64,000 nucleotides of DNA from Rhodococcoides corynebacterioides NBRC 14404 (GTDB taxonomy: Bacteria; Actinomycetota; Actinomycetes; Mycobacteriales; Mycobacteriaceae), in the NCBI RefSeq assembly GCF_001894765.1, contig NZ_BCWV01000008.1:117278-181277 (forward strand). Direction: 5' to 3'. Both the position numbers and the translations under genes were made by a program. Shown here piece after piece: positions 17,699 to 26,406 of this stretch; positions within the stretch are counted from its first letter, which is position 1; each line of letters begins with the position of its first letter. The notes beneath the pieces were generated by a model that did no database searches, was not told the DNA's origin, and saw only the letters and a program-made list of their open reading frames with translations.

Positions 17699-18903
17699 AG
17701 CCACTCGAGGACGTCCGCATCATCTCGCTCGAGCAGTACGGCGCCGGCCCGTTCGGCAGCCTCCATCTCGCCGACCTCGGGGCCGACGTCATCAAGATCG
17801 AGGACCCGAACGCCGGCGGCGACGTCGGCCGCTACGTCCCCCCGTTCAACGAGGGCGAGGACTCGCTGTTCTTCGAGTCCTTCAACCGCAACAAGCGCAG
17901 CCTCTCGCTCGACCTGTCGACTCCGGCCGGGCGCAGCGTGTTCGAGGACCTGGTGCGCGGCGCCGACGCGGTGTACTCCAACCTGCGCGGCGACGTCCCG
18001 GCCAAGATCGGCATCACCTACGACGATCTCAAGCACCTCAACCCCGCCATCGTGTGCTGCAGCCTCACCGGCTTCGGCATGACCGGCCCGCGGGCCAAGG
18101 AACCCGGCTACGACTACATCCTGCAGGGCCTCGCCGGCTGGATGTCCGTCACCGGTGATCCGGACGGTCCGCCCACGAAATCCGGTCTGTCGCTGGTGGA
18201 TTACTCCGGCGGATTCGTCGCCGCGATCAGTCTGCTGTCCGGCCTGCACGCCGCGCGTCGCGACGGCATCGGCGGCGACTGCGACGTCTCGCTCTACGAC
18301 ACCGCGATGAGTCTGCTCACCTACCCCGCCACGTGGCACCTGAACGCGGGCTTCGAGCCCGTGCGGACCAAGAACTCCGCCCACCCGTCGCTGGTCCCGT
18401 TCCAGGCGTTCGAGGCGAGCGACGGCTGGCTGATCGTCGGCTGCGCGAAGGAGAAGTTCTGGGAGCGCCTGGTGGTCGCCATCGGCCGCCCGGAACTCGG
18501 CCAGGATCCCCGCTTCACCAGCTTCGCTCTGCGCGGACAGAACAAGGACGTCCTGCTGCCGATGCTCGAGGACACCTTCGCCACGAACACCGTGGCGCAC
18601 TGGTTGTCCCTCCTGGGCCCGGCCGGAGTGCCCTCGGGACCGATCAACGACGTCGCGCACGCCCTCACCGAACCCCACACGATCGCACGCAATCTCGTCG
18701 TCGAGACCGAGCATCCGGTGTACGACACGGTGAAGCAGGTCGCCTCGCCGGTCAACTTCGGTCCCGAGCGTCCGACGTACCGGCGCGCCCCGCGTCGCAA
18801 CGAGGACTTCGCCGACGTCGTGAAGGAGCTGGGATACGACGCGGACCGAGTGGCAGACCTCTCGTCGGGCGGTGCCTTCGGACCCGTCGAGGCCACCGTA
18901 TGA
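17695..18903 (+). CDS. Class III CoA-transferase (CaiB/BaiF family)
   Basis: A 402-residue CoA-transferase. It opens LEDVRIISLEQYGAGPFGSLHLADLGADVIKIE, includes NRNKRSLSLDL and GFGMTGP, and has the nucleophilic Asp region SLVDYSGG (around residue 165-170). Class III enzymes move CoA between carboxylates such as succinate, itaconate, mesaconate or formate. The ATG overlaps the MaoC stop by four bases. With a hydratase and a lyase it probably activates the starting acid. Confidence 0.88.
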   Translation: MKPLEDVRIISLEQYGAGPFGSLHLADLGADVIKIEDPNAGGDVGRYVPPFNEGEDSLFFESFNRNKRSLSLDLSTPAGRSVFEDLVRGADAVYSNLRGDVPAKIGITYDDLKHLNPAIVCCSLTGFGMTGPRAKEPGYDYILQGLAGWMSVTGDPDGPPTKSGLSLVDYSGGFVAAISLLSGLHAARRDGIGGDCDVSLYDTAMSLLTYPATWHLNAGFEPVRTKNSAHPSLVPFQAFEASDGWLIVGCAKEKFWERLVVAIGRPELGQDPRFTSFALRGQNKDVLLPMLEDTFATNTVAHWLSLLGPAGVPSGPINDVAHALTEPHTIARNLVVETEHPVYDTVKQVASPVNFGPERPTYRRAPRRNEDFADVVKELGYDADRVADLSSGGAFGPVEATV

Positions 18904-20270
18904 CCTCGACCGTGCTCGCCGAGTGGGCGGCCGACCTGGGTCTACCCGACCTGTCGCACGACGTCCGCCACGCGACCGCGCGGCACCTCATGGACGGCGT
19001 CGGGAACGCCATTGCCGCAGCTCGTCTCGGCTACGGCCGGCCCGCGTGGACGGTGGCCACCGCGCTCGGCGGCCCCCCCGAGGCCCGGCCGCTGACCGGG
19101 ACGCAGGCACTGTCGGCTCCGGCCGCCGCCTTCGCCACCGGCGTGATGGTGCACGCGCTGGACTTCGACGACACGCACGCCGGAGCGCTGGTCCACGCCA
19201 CCGCCGTCACCCTCCCCGCCGCCATCGCGGTCGGCCAGGAGCGCGCCGCGTCCGGTGCCGACGTCCTGCTCGCCGGGGCCATCGGTCTCGAGACCGCCTG
19301 CCGTCTCGGCGCCGTCAGCCCGCACGGATTCCATTCCGGCGGTGTGCACGCGACGGGCGCCGTCGGTCCCCTGGTCGCGGCGCTCGTCGCGGGCCGGCTG
19401 TCCCGGCTCCCGTCGGCGACCCTGGTTCACGCACTCGGTATCGCCGGGTCGTCCGGCGCCGGCCTGCTCGAGTTCCTCGACACCGACGCCGACACCAAGG
19501 CTCTGCACCCCGGCTCGGCGAGCCTGAACGGCGTCCTCGCCGCACGCCTCGCCGCGGCCGGCGCCACCGGACCGTCGTCCGTGCTCGAAGGACGCCGCGG
19601 CCTCTACGCCGCACTGACGTCGCGGCCCGCCGACTTCACCGCGCTCACCGACGGTCTCGGAACCCGCTGGGAAGCAACGCGTATCGGCATCAAGCCGTAC
19701 CCGAGCTGCCAGTTGATGCACGTCGCTCTCGACGCGGTGTCCGCCGCCGTGGCCGGTCACGACGTCACCGCGTCCGACATCGCCGACGTCGAGGTGGCCG
19801 TGCATTCGGACTCGCTGCCCATCGTCTGCGGCCCCAACGCCGGTGTCGCGGCTCCGCGGAGCACCTACGACGGCAAATTCGATCTGCCGTGGAGTGTCGC
19901 TGCGCTGCTGCACGACGGCGTCGTCGACGTCGCCACGTACACCGACGAGTCCATCGCCCGCCCCGACGTGCTCGCGACCGCTCGCCGGGTCCGCTCGGTC
20001 GAACTGGTCACCGACGGCCCTGCCGCTGCCGCGCCGGGCCGCGCCGTCGTCACGCTCACGGACGGCCGTGTGCTCACCGGCGCCGTCGACGGAAGTCGGG
20101 GCAGCGCAGCGCTTCCGCTGTCCGACGACGACCTCACCGACAAGTTCCTGGCAAACTGCGGCCACCAGCCCCGGGCGAAGGAACTGTCCGCCCGGCTCCT
20201 CGGCCTCGCCGGCGAATCGGACCTCACGGCCGTGCTCGACCTCGCCGCCGCCCTCGCCTCCTCCTCCTGA
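18900..20270 (+). CDS. MmgE/PrpD-family protein
   Basis: A 456-residue member of the family that includes 2-methylcitrate dehydratase PrpD and cis-aconitate decarboxylase. Typical segments are ALDFDDTHAGALVHATAVTLPAAIAVG, GFHSGGVHATGAVGP and IGIKPYPSCQLMH. The expected His residues (DDTHAG, GVHATG) are present. Here, next to a CoA-transferase, hydratase and CitE-like lyase, it may dehydrate or decarboxylate a tricarboxylate, or isomerise a C5 dicarboxylate. ATG overlaps the previous TGA. Confidence 0.85.
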   Translation: MTSTVLAEWAADLGLPDLSHDVRHATARHLMDGVGNAIAAARLGYGRPAWTVATALGGPPEARPLTGTQALSAPAAAFATGVMVHALDFDDTHAGALVHATAVTLPAAIAVGQERAASGADVLLAGAIGLETACRLGAVSPHGFHSGGVHATGAVGPLVAALVAGRLSRLPSATLVHALGIAGSSGAGLLEFLDTDADTKALHPGSASLNGVLAARLAAAGATGPSSVLEGRRGLYAALTSRPADFTALTDGLGTRWEATRIGIKPYPSCQLMHVALDAVSAAVAGHDVTASDIADVEVAVHSDSLPIVCGPNAGVAAPRSTYDGKFDLPWSVAALLHDGVVDVATYTDESIARPDVLATARRVRSVELVTDGPAAAAPGRAVVTLTDGRVLTGAVDGSRGSAALPLSDDDLTDKFLANCGHQPRAKELSARLLGLAGESDLTAVLDLAAALASSS

Positions 20271-20289
20271 GACAGTCAAAGGACTCACC

Positions 20290-21453
20290 ATGGACTTCAC
20301 GTTCGACGAACAGCAGACCGCGTTCCGCAAGGCTCTCCGCACCTTCGTGGACAAGGAGATCGTCCCCGTCGCGAGCGAGTGGGAGCGCTCCGGCCGCTAC
20401 CCCACCGAGATCGTCGACCACATGAAGGCGATGGGCCTCTTCGGCATCACCACGCCGGAGGAGTACGGCGGCATCGACCTCGACAAGGTCTCGTTCACCC
20501 TTGTCTACGAGGAACTCGCCCGCGGGTGGATGGGCATCGCCGGCATCGTGGGCAGCCACAACCTCTCGTGCTGGATGATCGCCAAGCACGGCACCGAGGA
20601 GCAGAAGCAGTCATTGCTGCCCAAGCTGTCCGCTGGTGAGTGGCGCACGGGCGTCGGCCTCACCGAGCCGGGTGCCGGCACCGATCTGCAGGGCATCAAG
20701 ACCACCGCCAAGCGCGACGGCGACCACTACGTCGTCAACGGCGCCAAGACGTGGATCACCAACGCACGCCATGCGAACGTGCTGCCGGTGCTCGTGAAGA
20801 CCGACACCACGGCCACCCCGCCGCACAAGGGCATGAGCCTGCTGCTGATCGACACCTCCAGCGAGGGGTTCGAAGTGCAGCGGGACATGGGCAAGCTCGG
20901 CTACAAGGGCACCGAGTCCTGCGAGATCACCCTCGAGAACGTCCGCGTGCCGGTCGACGCGCTGCTCGGCGGGGTCGAAGGACGCGGTCTACAGCAGGCA
21001 CTCTCGGGCCTCGAGATCGGCCGGCTCAACATCGCTGGCCGCAGCGTCGGCATCGCCCAGGCCGCGTACGACGCCGCGCTCCAGTACGCGAAGGAGCGCA
21101 CCGCGTTCGGCCAGCCGATCGCCGACTTCCAGGCCATCCAGCTCAAGATCGCCGACATCGCGACGCAGCTGCAGGCCGCCCGCCTCATGACGTACTGGGC
21201 GGCGTCGCAGGCGGACTCGGGCAAGCGCGTCGACATGGAGGCGGGCATGGCCAAGTACTTCGCGTCGGAGGCCGCCATCACGGCGAGCCTCGAAGCCATG
21301 CGCATCCACGGCGGCTACGGCTACTCGACCGAGTTCGTGGTCGAGCGCCTCTACCGCGACGCGCCGCTCATGGCCATCGGCGAGGGCACGAACGACATCA
21401 TGCGCACGGTCATCGCCAAGTCCCTCGTCGCAGGATCGAGTGTGATCGGGTGA
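20290..21453 (+). CDS. Acyl-CoA dehydrogenase
   Basis: A 387-residue FAD flavoenzyme with the three usual acyl-CoA dehydrogenase domains: N-terminal helices, the GLTEPGAGTDLQGIKTTA beta domain, and C-terminal ERTAFGQPIADFQAIQ. The catalytic base is the Glu in GEGTNDIMR, and RIHGGYGYSTEF is intact. It oxidises an acyl-CoA to a 2,3-enoyl-CoA with electrons to ETF. In this operon methylsuccinyl-CoA to mesaconyl-CoA is a natural guess. ATG at 20290 is 19 bases after the previous gene. Confidence 0.9.
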   Translation: MDFTFDEQQTAFRKALRTFVDKEIVPVASEWERSGRYPTEIVDHMKAMGLFGITTPEEYGGIDLDKVSFTLVYEELARGWMGIAGIVGSHNLSCWMIAKHGTEEQKQSLLPKLSAGEWRTGVGLTEPGAGTDLQGIKTTAKRDGDHYVVNGAKTWITNARHANVLPVLVKTDTTATPPHKGMSLLLIDTSSEGFEVQRDMGKLGYKGTESCEITLENVRVPVDALLGGVEGRGLQQALSGLEIGRLNIAGRSVGIAQAAYDAALQYAKERTAFGQPIADFQAIQLKIADIATQLQAARLMTYWAASQADSGKRVDMEAGMAKYFASEAAITASLEAMRIHGGYGYSTEFVVERLYRDAPLMAIGEGTNDIMRTVIAKSLVAGSSVIG

Positions 21454-22268
21454 GCGGCGCCCTCACCTACCTCTACGTTCCCGGCACCAAGCCGGAGCGG
21501 TTCGACAAGGCTCTTGCCTCCGGTGCCGACGCCGTCGTCCTCGATCTCGAGGATGCGGTGGCGTTGCAGGACAAGGACTCCGCCCGTCGAACGGTGGCCG
21601 ACTGGGTCGCCGCGGTCGAACCCGGTGACGTGGAGATCTGGGTCCGGGTCAATCCGGGAACGCTGCAGGAGGACGACATCCGTGCGGTCGCCCACCCGAC
21701 GCTCACCGGGTTCTGGCTGCCCAAGGTCGGATCGGCCGACGAGGTGGCCGCGGTGGATACCCTGCTCGCCGAGGTGTGCCCGCAGGCCGTGGTGTCCCCC
21801 ATGATCGAAACGGGCGGCGGGGTGTTCGAGGCGCTGTCGATCGCTCGGGCTCCGCGGGTGCGCTTTCTGCAGATCGGCGAGGTCGATCTGGCCGTCGACC
21901 TGGGCGTCGACGCCGAGACCGACGACAGCGCTCTGCTCTTCGCCCGGTCGCAGGTGGTCGCGGCCAGTGCGGCGGCCGGGGTGCAGGCTCCGCCGGCCGC
22001 GGTATCCCGCAACTTCCGGGACGTCGAGGCGTTCACCGCGGATTGTCGGCACCTCGGGCGGCTCGGATTCGTGGGGCGGGCATGCATCCACCCGGCCCAG
22101 GTCACGGCAGCGCGGGACGTCTGGTCGCCGACCGACGACGACGTGCGGACCGCGCGCGAAATCCTCGCGGCGCTGGAGAGCGACGGCGCCGGGGTCGATG
22201 CGGACGGGTATCTGATCGACGAGGCCGTGGCGAAGCGAGCGCGGCGGGTGCTCGACCGCGTCGGCTGA
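21450..22268 (+). CDS. CitE-like (HpcH/HpaI) acyl-CoA lyase
   Basis: A 272-residue TIM-barrel lyase of the citrate lyase beta / malyl-CoA lyase group. Key parts are LYVPGTKPERFDKAL, DAVVLDLEDAV (metal Asp/Glu), SPMIETGGGVFEAL with the metal-binding Glu, and QIGEVDLAVDLG. Members split malyl-, methylmalyl- or citramalyl-CoA. The GTG overlaps the dehydrogenase stop (GTGA). It completes a CoA-transferase, dehydrogenase, hydratase, lyase set. Confidence 0.85.
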   Translation: MSGALTYLYVPGTKPERFDKALASGADAVVLDLEDAVALQDKDSARRTVADWVAAVEPGDVEIWVRVNPGTLQEDDIRAVAHPTLTGFWLPKVGSADEVAAVDTLLAEVCPQAVVSPMIETGGGVFEALSIARAPRVRFLQIGEVDLAVDLGVDAETDDSALLFARSQVVAASAAAGVQAPPAAVSRNFRDVEAFTADCRHLGRLGFVGRACIHPAQVTAARDVWSPTDDDVRTAREILAALESDGAGVDADGYLIDEAVAKRARRVLDRVG

Positions 22269-22297
22269 GCAGGGCGTGCGCCTCGGCGGCCTCGCGC

Positions 22298-22309
22298 GCG
22301 GGATCCCGC
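22298..22309. repeat. Perfect palindrome GCGGGATCCCGC, copy 1
   Basis: Lies 30 bases after the lyase stop in a 149-base gap. A second copy with similar flanks (CGCGCGGGATCCCGC then a GC-rich tail) is at 32906-32917, just after the GNAT stop. Possibly a small REP-like element. Confidence 0.4.
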
Positions 22310-22417
22310 CGCCGGAGCCGGCGAAGCGCACACCTCGCTCGCCACAGGACCCTCCGGCCGCGCCGATCAGCCGGGTGGTGGAATGGGTCGGCCAGTCCGA
22401 CCGACCCCGGGAGACCG

Positions 22418-23215
22418 ATGAGCACGCACCCGTTCGACGACGCCCTCGAGCTCGAACCGCTCGGTAACGGACGCTTCCGGGGACGGACCACCGCGCAGTA
22501 CAACAACATGGTGGGGCCCTTCGGCGGAGTCACCGCGGCGATCCTGGTGCGGGCGATCGAGCTGCACCCCGACCGGCTGGGCGATCCGGTGAGTCTGACC
22601 GTCAACTTCGCCGGGCCGGTGGCAGAGGGCCCCTTCGACATCCAGGCGCGGGCGGTGCGCACCAACCGCAGCAATCAGCACTGGTACCTCGAGCTTTCGC
22701 AGGACGGCACGGTCGCCACCACCGCCACCGCGGTGTTCGGCACCCGCCGGGAGACGTGGGACGACATCGAGTCCGCCCCGCCCGCCGTTCCCGCACCCGA
22801 GGAGGTCGAGCGCGCGGGCATGCCGGACTTCATCGCGTGGGCGCAGAACTACGAGATGCGCTTCCACGCAGGCGCTCTGGCGGAGGCCGAGTCACCCGAT
22901 TCCGTGGCCACGCTCTGGGTGCGCGACTCCCCGCCGCGTCCCCTGGACCACGTCGCCCTCACCTCGATGACCGACATCTTCTACCCGCGGATCTTCCAGC
23001 GCCGCGGGCAGTACCTGCCGGCAGGCACCATCTCGCTCACGCTCCACTATTTCGCGACGGCGGAGGATCTGGCCGCCCACGGCGAGGACCACGTCCTCGC
23101 CACGGCACACGCACGTCGCTTCCACCGCGGTTACTTCGACCAGTCGGCCGAGCTGTGGTCGGCGGGCGGCGATCTGCTCGCCACCGGGCACCAGGTGGTC
23201 TACTACAAGGGGTGA
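22418..23215 (+). CDS. Acyl-CoA thioesterase (double-hotdog type)
   Basis: A 265-residue TesB-like thioesterase. The N-terminal hotdog has NNMVGPFGGVTAAILVRAIELHP; the C-terminal one has PLDHVALTSMTDIFYPR and YLPAGTISLTLHYF followed by HARRFHRGYFDQSAELW. The family hydrolyses acyl-CoAs to free acids. ATG at 22418 was chosen where homology-like sequence begins, after GGGAGACC. It follows the CoA-dicarboxylate operon by 149 bases and is convergent with the AtuA-related pair, with a 13-base overlap of the 3' ends. Confidence 0.8.
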   Translation: MSTHPFDDALELEPLGNGRFRGRTTAQYNNMVGPFGGVTAAILVRAIELHPDRLGDPVSLTVNFAGPVAEGPFDIQARAVRTNRSNQHWYLELSQDGTVATTATAVFGTRRETWDDIESAPPAVPAPEEVERAGMPDFIAWAQNYEMRFHAGALAEAESPDSVATLWVRDSPPRPLDHVALTSMTDIFYPRIFQRRGQYLPAGTISLTLHYFATAEDLAAHGEDHVLATAHARRFHRGYFDQSAELWSAGGDLLATGHQVVYYKG

Positions 23216-23535
23216 CGGAGCCCCGGCAGCGGCATGGTCGCGATCAGGTAGCTCAGGCACTTCCCGTGTCCGTCGAGGACCGGACTGCCCGTGACGCCGC
23301 CGCCGAGGAGGCCCGGCACCTCGAACACGATGCCCTGAACCCCCGGCATCGGCGTGCGACGCACCGGTCCGGTGACCCCCGCACCGAGGAACGACGCCAC
23401 GGCGTCCTCCGACATCGCCGCCAGGACGGCGTCGTACACCTCGGGGCGTCGAGGGAACACGGCGACGATGGCCGTGTCCCCCTTGTCGCCCGTGCGGACG
23501 TCGGCGACGTCGTCCACGGTCACGTGACTGCTCAC
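23203..23535 (-). CDS. AtuA-related small subunit-like protein
   Basis: A 110-residue protein with DVADVRTGDKGDTAIVAVFP at its N-terminus, the pattern of the C-terminal domain of acyclic-terpene-utilisation AtuA proteins. In many actinobacteria this domain is a separate gene directly after the AtuA body, as here. The GTG overlaps the previous stop (GTGA). Function is unknown; a stable complex with the preceding protein is likely. Confidence 0.75.
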   Translation of the reverse strand: MSSHVTVDDVADVRTGDKGDTAIVAVFPRRPEVYDAVLAAMSEDAVASFLGAGVTGPVRRTPMPGVQGIVFEVPGLLGGGVTGSPVLDGHGKCLSYLIATMPLPGLRHPL

Positions 23536-24890
23536 GCGTGCACCTCCGTCGTCACGTCCACCGTGTGCACCTCGGTGCGGACGGCGGTCCGAGGAATGGA
23601 GCAGGAGCGAATGGCGAGTACCTCGGTGCGGCCACCGCGCGCACCCCCTCCGCCGGCCGGGCCGTTGGTGTACAGGCTCTCCACCTCCCACGCAACGATC
23701 GCGGCCGTCTCGCTGTCCGGTGCCGACGCGGTGACCCGGACGCGCACTTCCGGCGCCTCCGTCGGCGGGACGACCCCGCGGAATGCCGCACCCGCGCCGA
23801 TGAATTCGACGCCGATACCCGAGCCGTCGAATCCGTGTACGCGTTCGAGTCGCTCCCGCACGATGTCTCCGGCCAGTTGGGCACGGAGCAGGGCGCGAGG
23901 ACCGGCATAGGACATCTGCCCCTCCCCCATCCACCCACCGCGGAAACCCACGGTCACCTTGAGTTCGTCGGGACGCGCGTGACCGGTCGCCCCGCGGAGG
24001 CCGACGCGATCGGGTCCGCGGTCGTCGAAGGACACCGAGGTGAAGTCCGCGGTGACGTCCGGGGTGAGATACGACGCGGGTCTCCCCACCTCGTAGAGCA
24101 ACTGCTCGGCGCACGTGCGCACGGTGAGCTCACCTCCGGTGCCGTCCGCTTTCCCGAAGACCGCAGTGCCGTCGGGCGCGACGTCCGCGAACGGGAATCC
24201 CAGATCGGCCAGTCCGGCAACCGGTTTGGTGACGGGGTCGGCAAAGTAGCCACCGGTGAGCTGCCCGGCGCATTCGAGCAAGTGCCCGACGGCGGTTCCG
24301 GCACCGAGCAGATGCCAGTCGTCGAGCGACCACCCGAACTCGTGCACGAGTGGACCCAGGTAGAGCGACGGGTCGGCGAGCCGTCCGGTGACGATCACGT
24401 GGGCACCCGCGTCGAGGGCCGGAAGCACGGCATTCGCACCGATGTACGCGTTGGCGGAGACCAGCGCGTCGTCGTGCTCGGACAGCGGCCGCCCTGTCTC
24501 CCACAGCACCGGATCCAGACGACGCACCGCGTCGAGCACGTCGTCGCCGGTCACCGCGGCGACGCGAACCGGTCGATCGACCGTCCTGCGGGCGACCTGC
24601 GCCACGACCTCCGCCGCGGCCAGCGGGTTGGCCGCACCGGAATTGGTGACGACGGTGCATCCCGACGCGGTGGTCGGCGCCAGGACGGACGCCATACGGG
24701 CGGCGAGCAGCGGGTCGTATCCCGTGGTGGGGTCGGCGAGACGCCGGGCCTGACCGGTGGCCACCGTGCGCTCGCCGAGGCATTCGAAGACCAGGTAGTC
24801 GAGGTTCCCACGTTCCGCGAGCGTGACCGCGGGATCGATTCTGTCCCCGGCGAATCCGGCTCCTGCGCCCACGCGCACGTGGCGTTTCAC
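23532..24890 (-). CDS. AtuA family protein (acyclic terpene utilisation, DUF1446)
   Basis: A 452-residue protein. It begins RVGAGAGFAGDRIDPAV, followed by LDYLVFECLGERT, and includes TNSGAANPLAAAEVV, ADPSLYLGPLVHEFGW and CAGQLTGGYFADP, all typical of the AtuA body. AtuA in Pseudomonas belongs to the citronellol/geraniol pathway, but most homologues sit in other contexts. Here the partner genes are a CitMHS transporter (GTGA overlap) and the split AtuA tail, suggesting metabolism of a citrate-like or branched carboxylic acid. Confidence 0.82.
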   Translation of the reverse strand: MKRHVRVGAGAGFAGDRIDPAVTLAERGNLDYLVFECLGERTVATGQARRLADPTTGYDPLLAARMASVLAPTTASGCTVVTNSGAANPLAAAEVVAQVARRTVDRPVRVAAVTGDDVLDAVRRLDPVLWETGRPLSEHDDALVSANAYIGANAVLPALDAGAHVIVTGRLADPSLYLGPLVHEFGWSLDDWHLLGAGTAVGHLLECAGQLTGGYFADPVTKPVAGLADLGFPFADVAPDGTAVFGKADGTGGELTVRTCAEQLLYEVGRPASYLTPDVTADFTSVSFDDRGPDRVGLRGATGHARPDELKVTVGFRGGWMGEGQMSYAGPRALLRAQLAGDIVRERLERVHGFDGSGIGVEFIGAGAAFRGVVPPTEAPEVRVRVTASAPDSETAAIVAWEVESLYTNGPAGGGGARGGRTEVLAIRSCSIPRTAVRTEVHTVDVTTEVHA

Positions 24891-26323
24891 GAGACCCACA
24901 CCGGGATGACGCCCGTCAGCATGGCGACGCCGAGCATGCCGATACTGACGAGCCACGCCCAGCCGATCATGTGGCGGATGTGCTTGCCGATGTCGACGGA
25001 CGCCAGGCCCACCAGAAGGTAGAACGCGCCGGTCATCGGACTGATCGGAAAGCCGACCGTCTCTTCGCCCAGAATCGAGGCCTGCGCCAGATGCGTTGCG
25101 CTGATACCGAACTGGTCACCGACCTCGATGAGAACCGGCAGGACCCCGAAGTAGTAGGCGTCCGGTCCGAAGATCAAGCTCATCGGGACCGCGAGCACTC
25201 CGACGATCAGCGGCAGAGCAGGCGTCACGCCGTCGGGCACGACGTTGGCGGCGCTCACCGCCATCGCCTCGATCATGCCGCTGCCGTCGAGCACGCCGAG
25301 CAGAACGCCGGCGGCCAGCAATGTTCCGACCATGAGCATCGCGCCGACCGAGTGGGCCTCGACTCGGGCCTGCTGCGCCTTCATCCCGCGGTAGTTGATC
25401 AGCAGCGCCAGGATCGACGCGATGAGGAAGCACATCTCCGGCGGGGCCACCGCGGCGACCAACGCGCCGAGGGTGACCAGAACGAGCGCGGCATTGACCC
25501 AGAGGAGCTTCGGCCGCAGCAGGTCGGGATCGCCGCTCGCGGGGGCGTCGTTCGGGGCAGGAGTGTCGAGTTCCGTGCCGTCGGGAGCGTCGCCGTTGCC
25601 CGCGGACGGCGGGACCGGCGCCGGGCCGCCCGAGCCGACCGCGATGCGCCCGCCGACTCGCGCGGTCGATTCCTCGACCACGGCGGAGGCGTCGCCGTCA
25701 GCGACCTTGGCCAGGCGGGTCCGCTCGCGTCGACCCAGGTAGTAGGCGACGGCCAGGGCGAACACCACGCCGGCGATCTGGGCGGGGATCAACGGGACCC
25801 ACAACTCGTTCGCGTCGACACCGACCGTCGCGGCCGCACGGGCGGTCGGCCCACCCCACGGCACGACGTTCATCACCCCGGCGCCCAGACCGACGCAGGT
25901 CGCGAGGACCAGACGGCTCATACCGAGGCGGTCGTAGATCGGCAGCATGGCCGGCACGGCGATGAGGAAGGTCGTGGCCCCGGCACCGTCGAGGTGGGCG
26001 ACGACGGCAAGTCCGGTGGTCGCGACGGCCACGGTGGGCGGTGCGTTGCCCGCGAGGCGGACGATGCGCCGGACGACCGGGTCGAACAGACCGGCGTCGC
26101 GCATGATTCCGAAGAAGACGATGGCGAAGAGGAACATCGTGGCGACTCCGACGACGCCGCCCAGTCCGCTCTTCACGAACGCCGCGACCTCGGACGGCGA
26201 GTTCCCGGCCACGAACGCGGCGACCAGCGGAACGCCGGCCAGGGCGATGATCGCCGCGACGCGCTGCGTGAACAGCAACAGGAGGATGACCAGGATCGTC
26301 CCGAACCCCAGCAAAGACAACAT
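24887..26323 (-). CDS. CitMHS-family (citrate-Mg2+:H+ type) transporter
   Basis: A 478-residue inner-membrane protein with about 12 hydrophobic segments and a long hydrophilic central loop (around residues 205-285). Typical parts are FGIMRDAGLFDP, HLDGAGATTFLIAVPAMLPIYDRL and the C-terminal GEETVGFPISPMTGAFYLL. The family takes up metal-complexed citrate or other carboxylates. ATG at 26323 follows AAGGAG on the minus strand. It is first in an operon with the AtuA pair and is divergent from a LysR gene. Confidence 0.88.
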   Translation of the reverse strand: MLSLLGFGTILVILLLLFTQRVAAIIALAGVPLVAAFVAGNSPSEVAAFVKSGLGGVVGVATMFLFAIVFFGIMRDAGLFDPVVRRIVRLAGNAPPTVAVATTGLAVVAHLDGAGATTFLIAVPAMLPIYDRLGMSRLVLATCVGLGAGVMNVVPWGGPTARAAATVGVDANELWVPLIPAQIAGVVFALAVAYYLGRRERTRLAKVADGDASAVVEESTARVGGRIAVGSGGPAPVPPSAGNGDAPDGTELDTPAPNDAPASGDPDLLRPKLLWVNAALVLVTLGALVAAVAPPEMCFLIASILALLINYRGMKAQQARVEAHSVGAMLMVGTLLAAGVLLGVLDGSGMIEAMAVSAANVVPDGVTPALPLIVGVLAVPMSLIFGPDAYYFGVLPVLIEVGDQFGISATHLAQASILGEETVGFPISPMTGAFYLLVGLASVDIGKHIRHMIGWAWLVSIGMLGVAMLTGVIPVWVS

Positions 26324-26387
26324 GTGCGCTCCTTCATTCGGACGGCTCAGTGTTGCCTGAGTCACTTCTGCACGTCCAACGTCAACC

Positions 26388-26405
26388 ACGCATAGATTCA
26401 TGCGT
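26388..26405. promoter_or_regulatory. Inverted repeat ACGCAT-N6-ATGCGT (LysR operator candidate)
   Basis: A perfect 6-bp inverted repeat ending one base before the LysR start codon, in the 83-base gap to the CitMHS gene. It has the spacing of a LysR-type box and would allow autorepression and control of the divergent transporter operon. Confidence 0.6.
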
Positions 26406-26406
26406 C

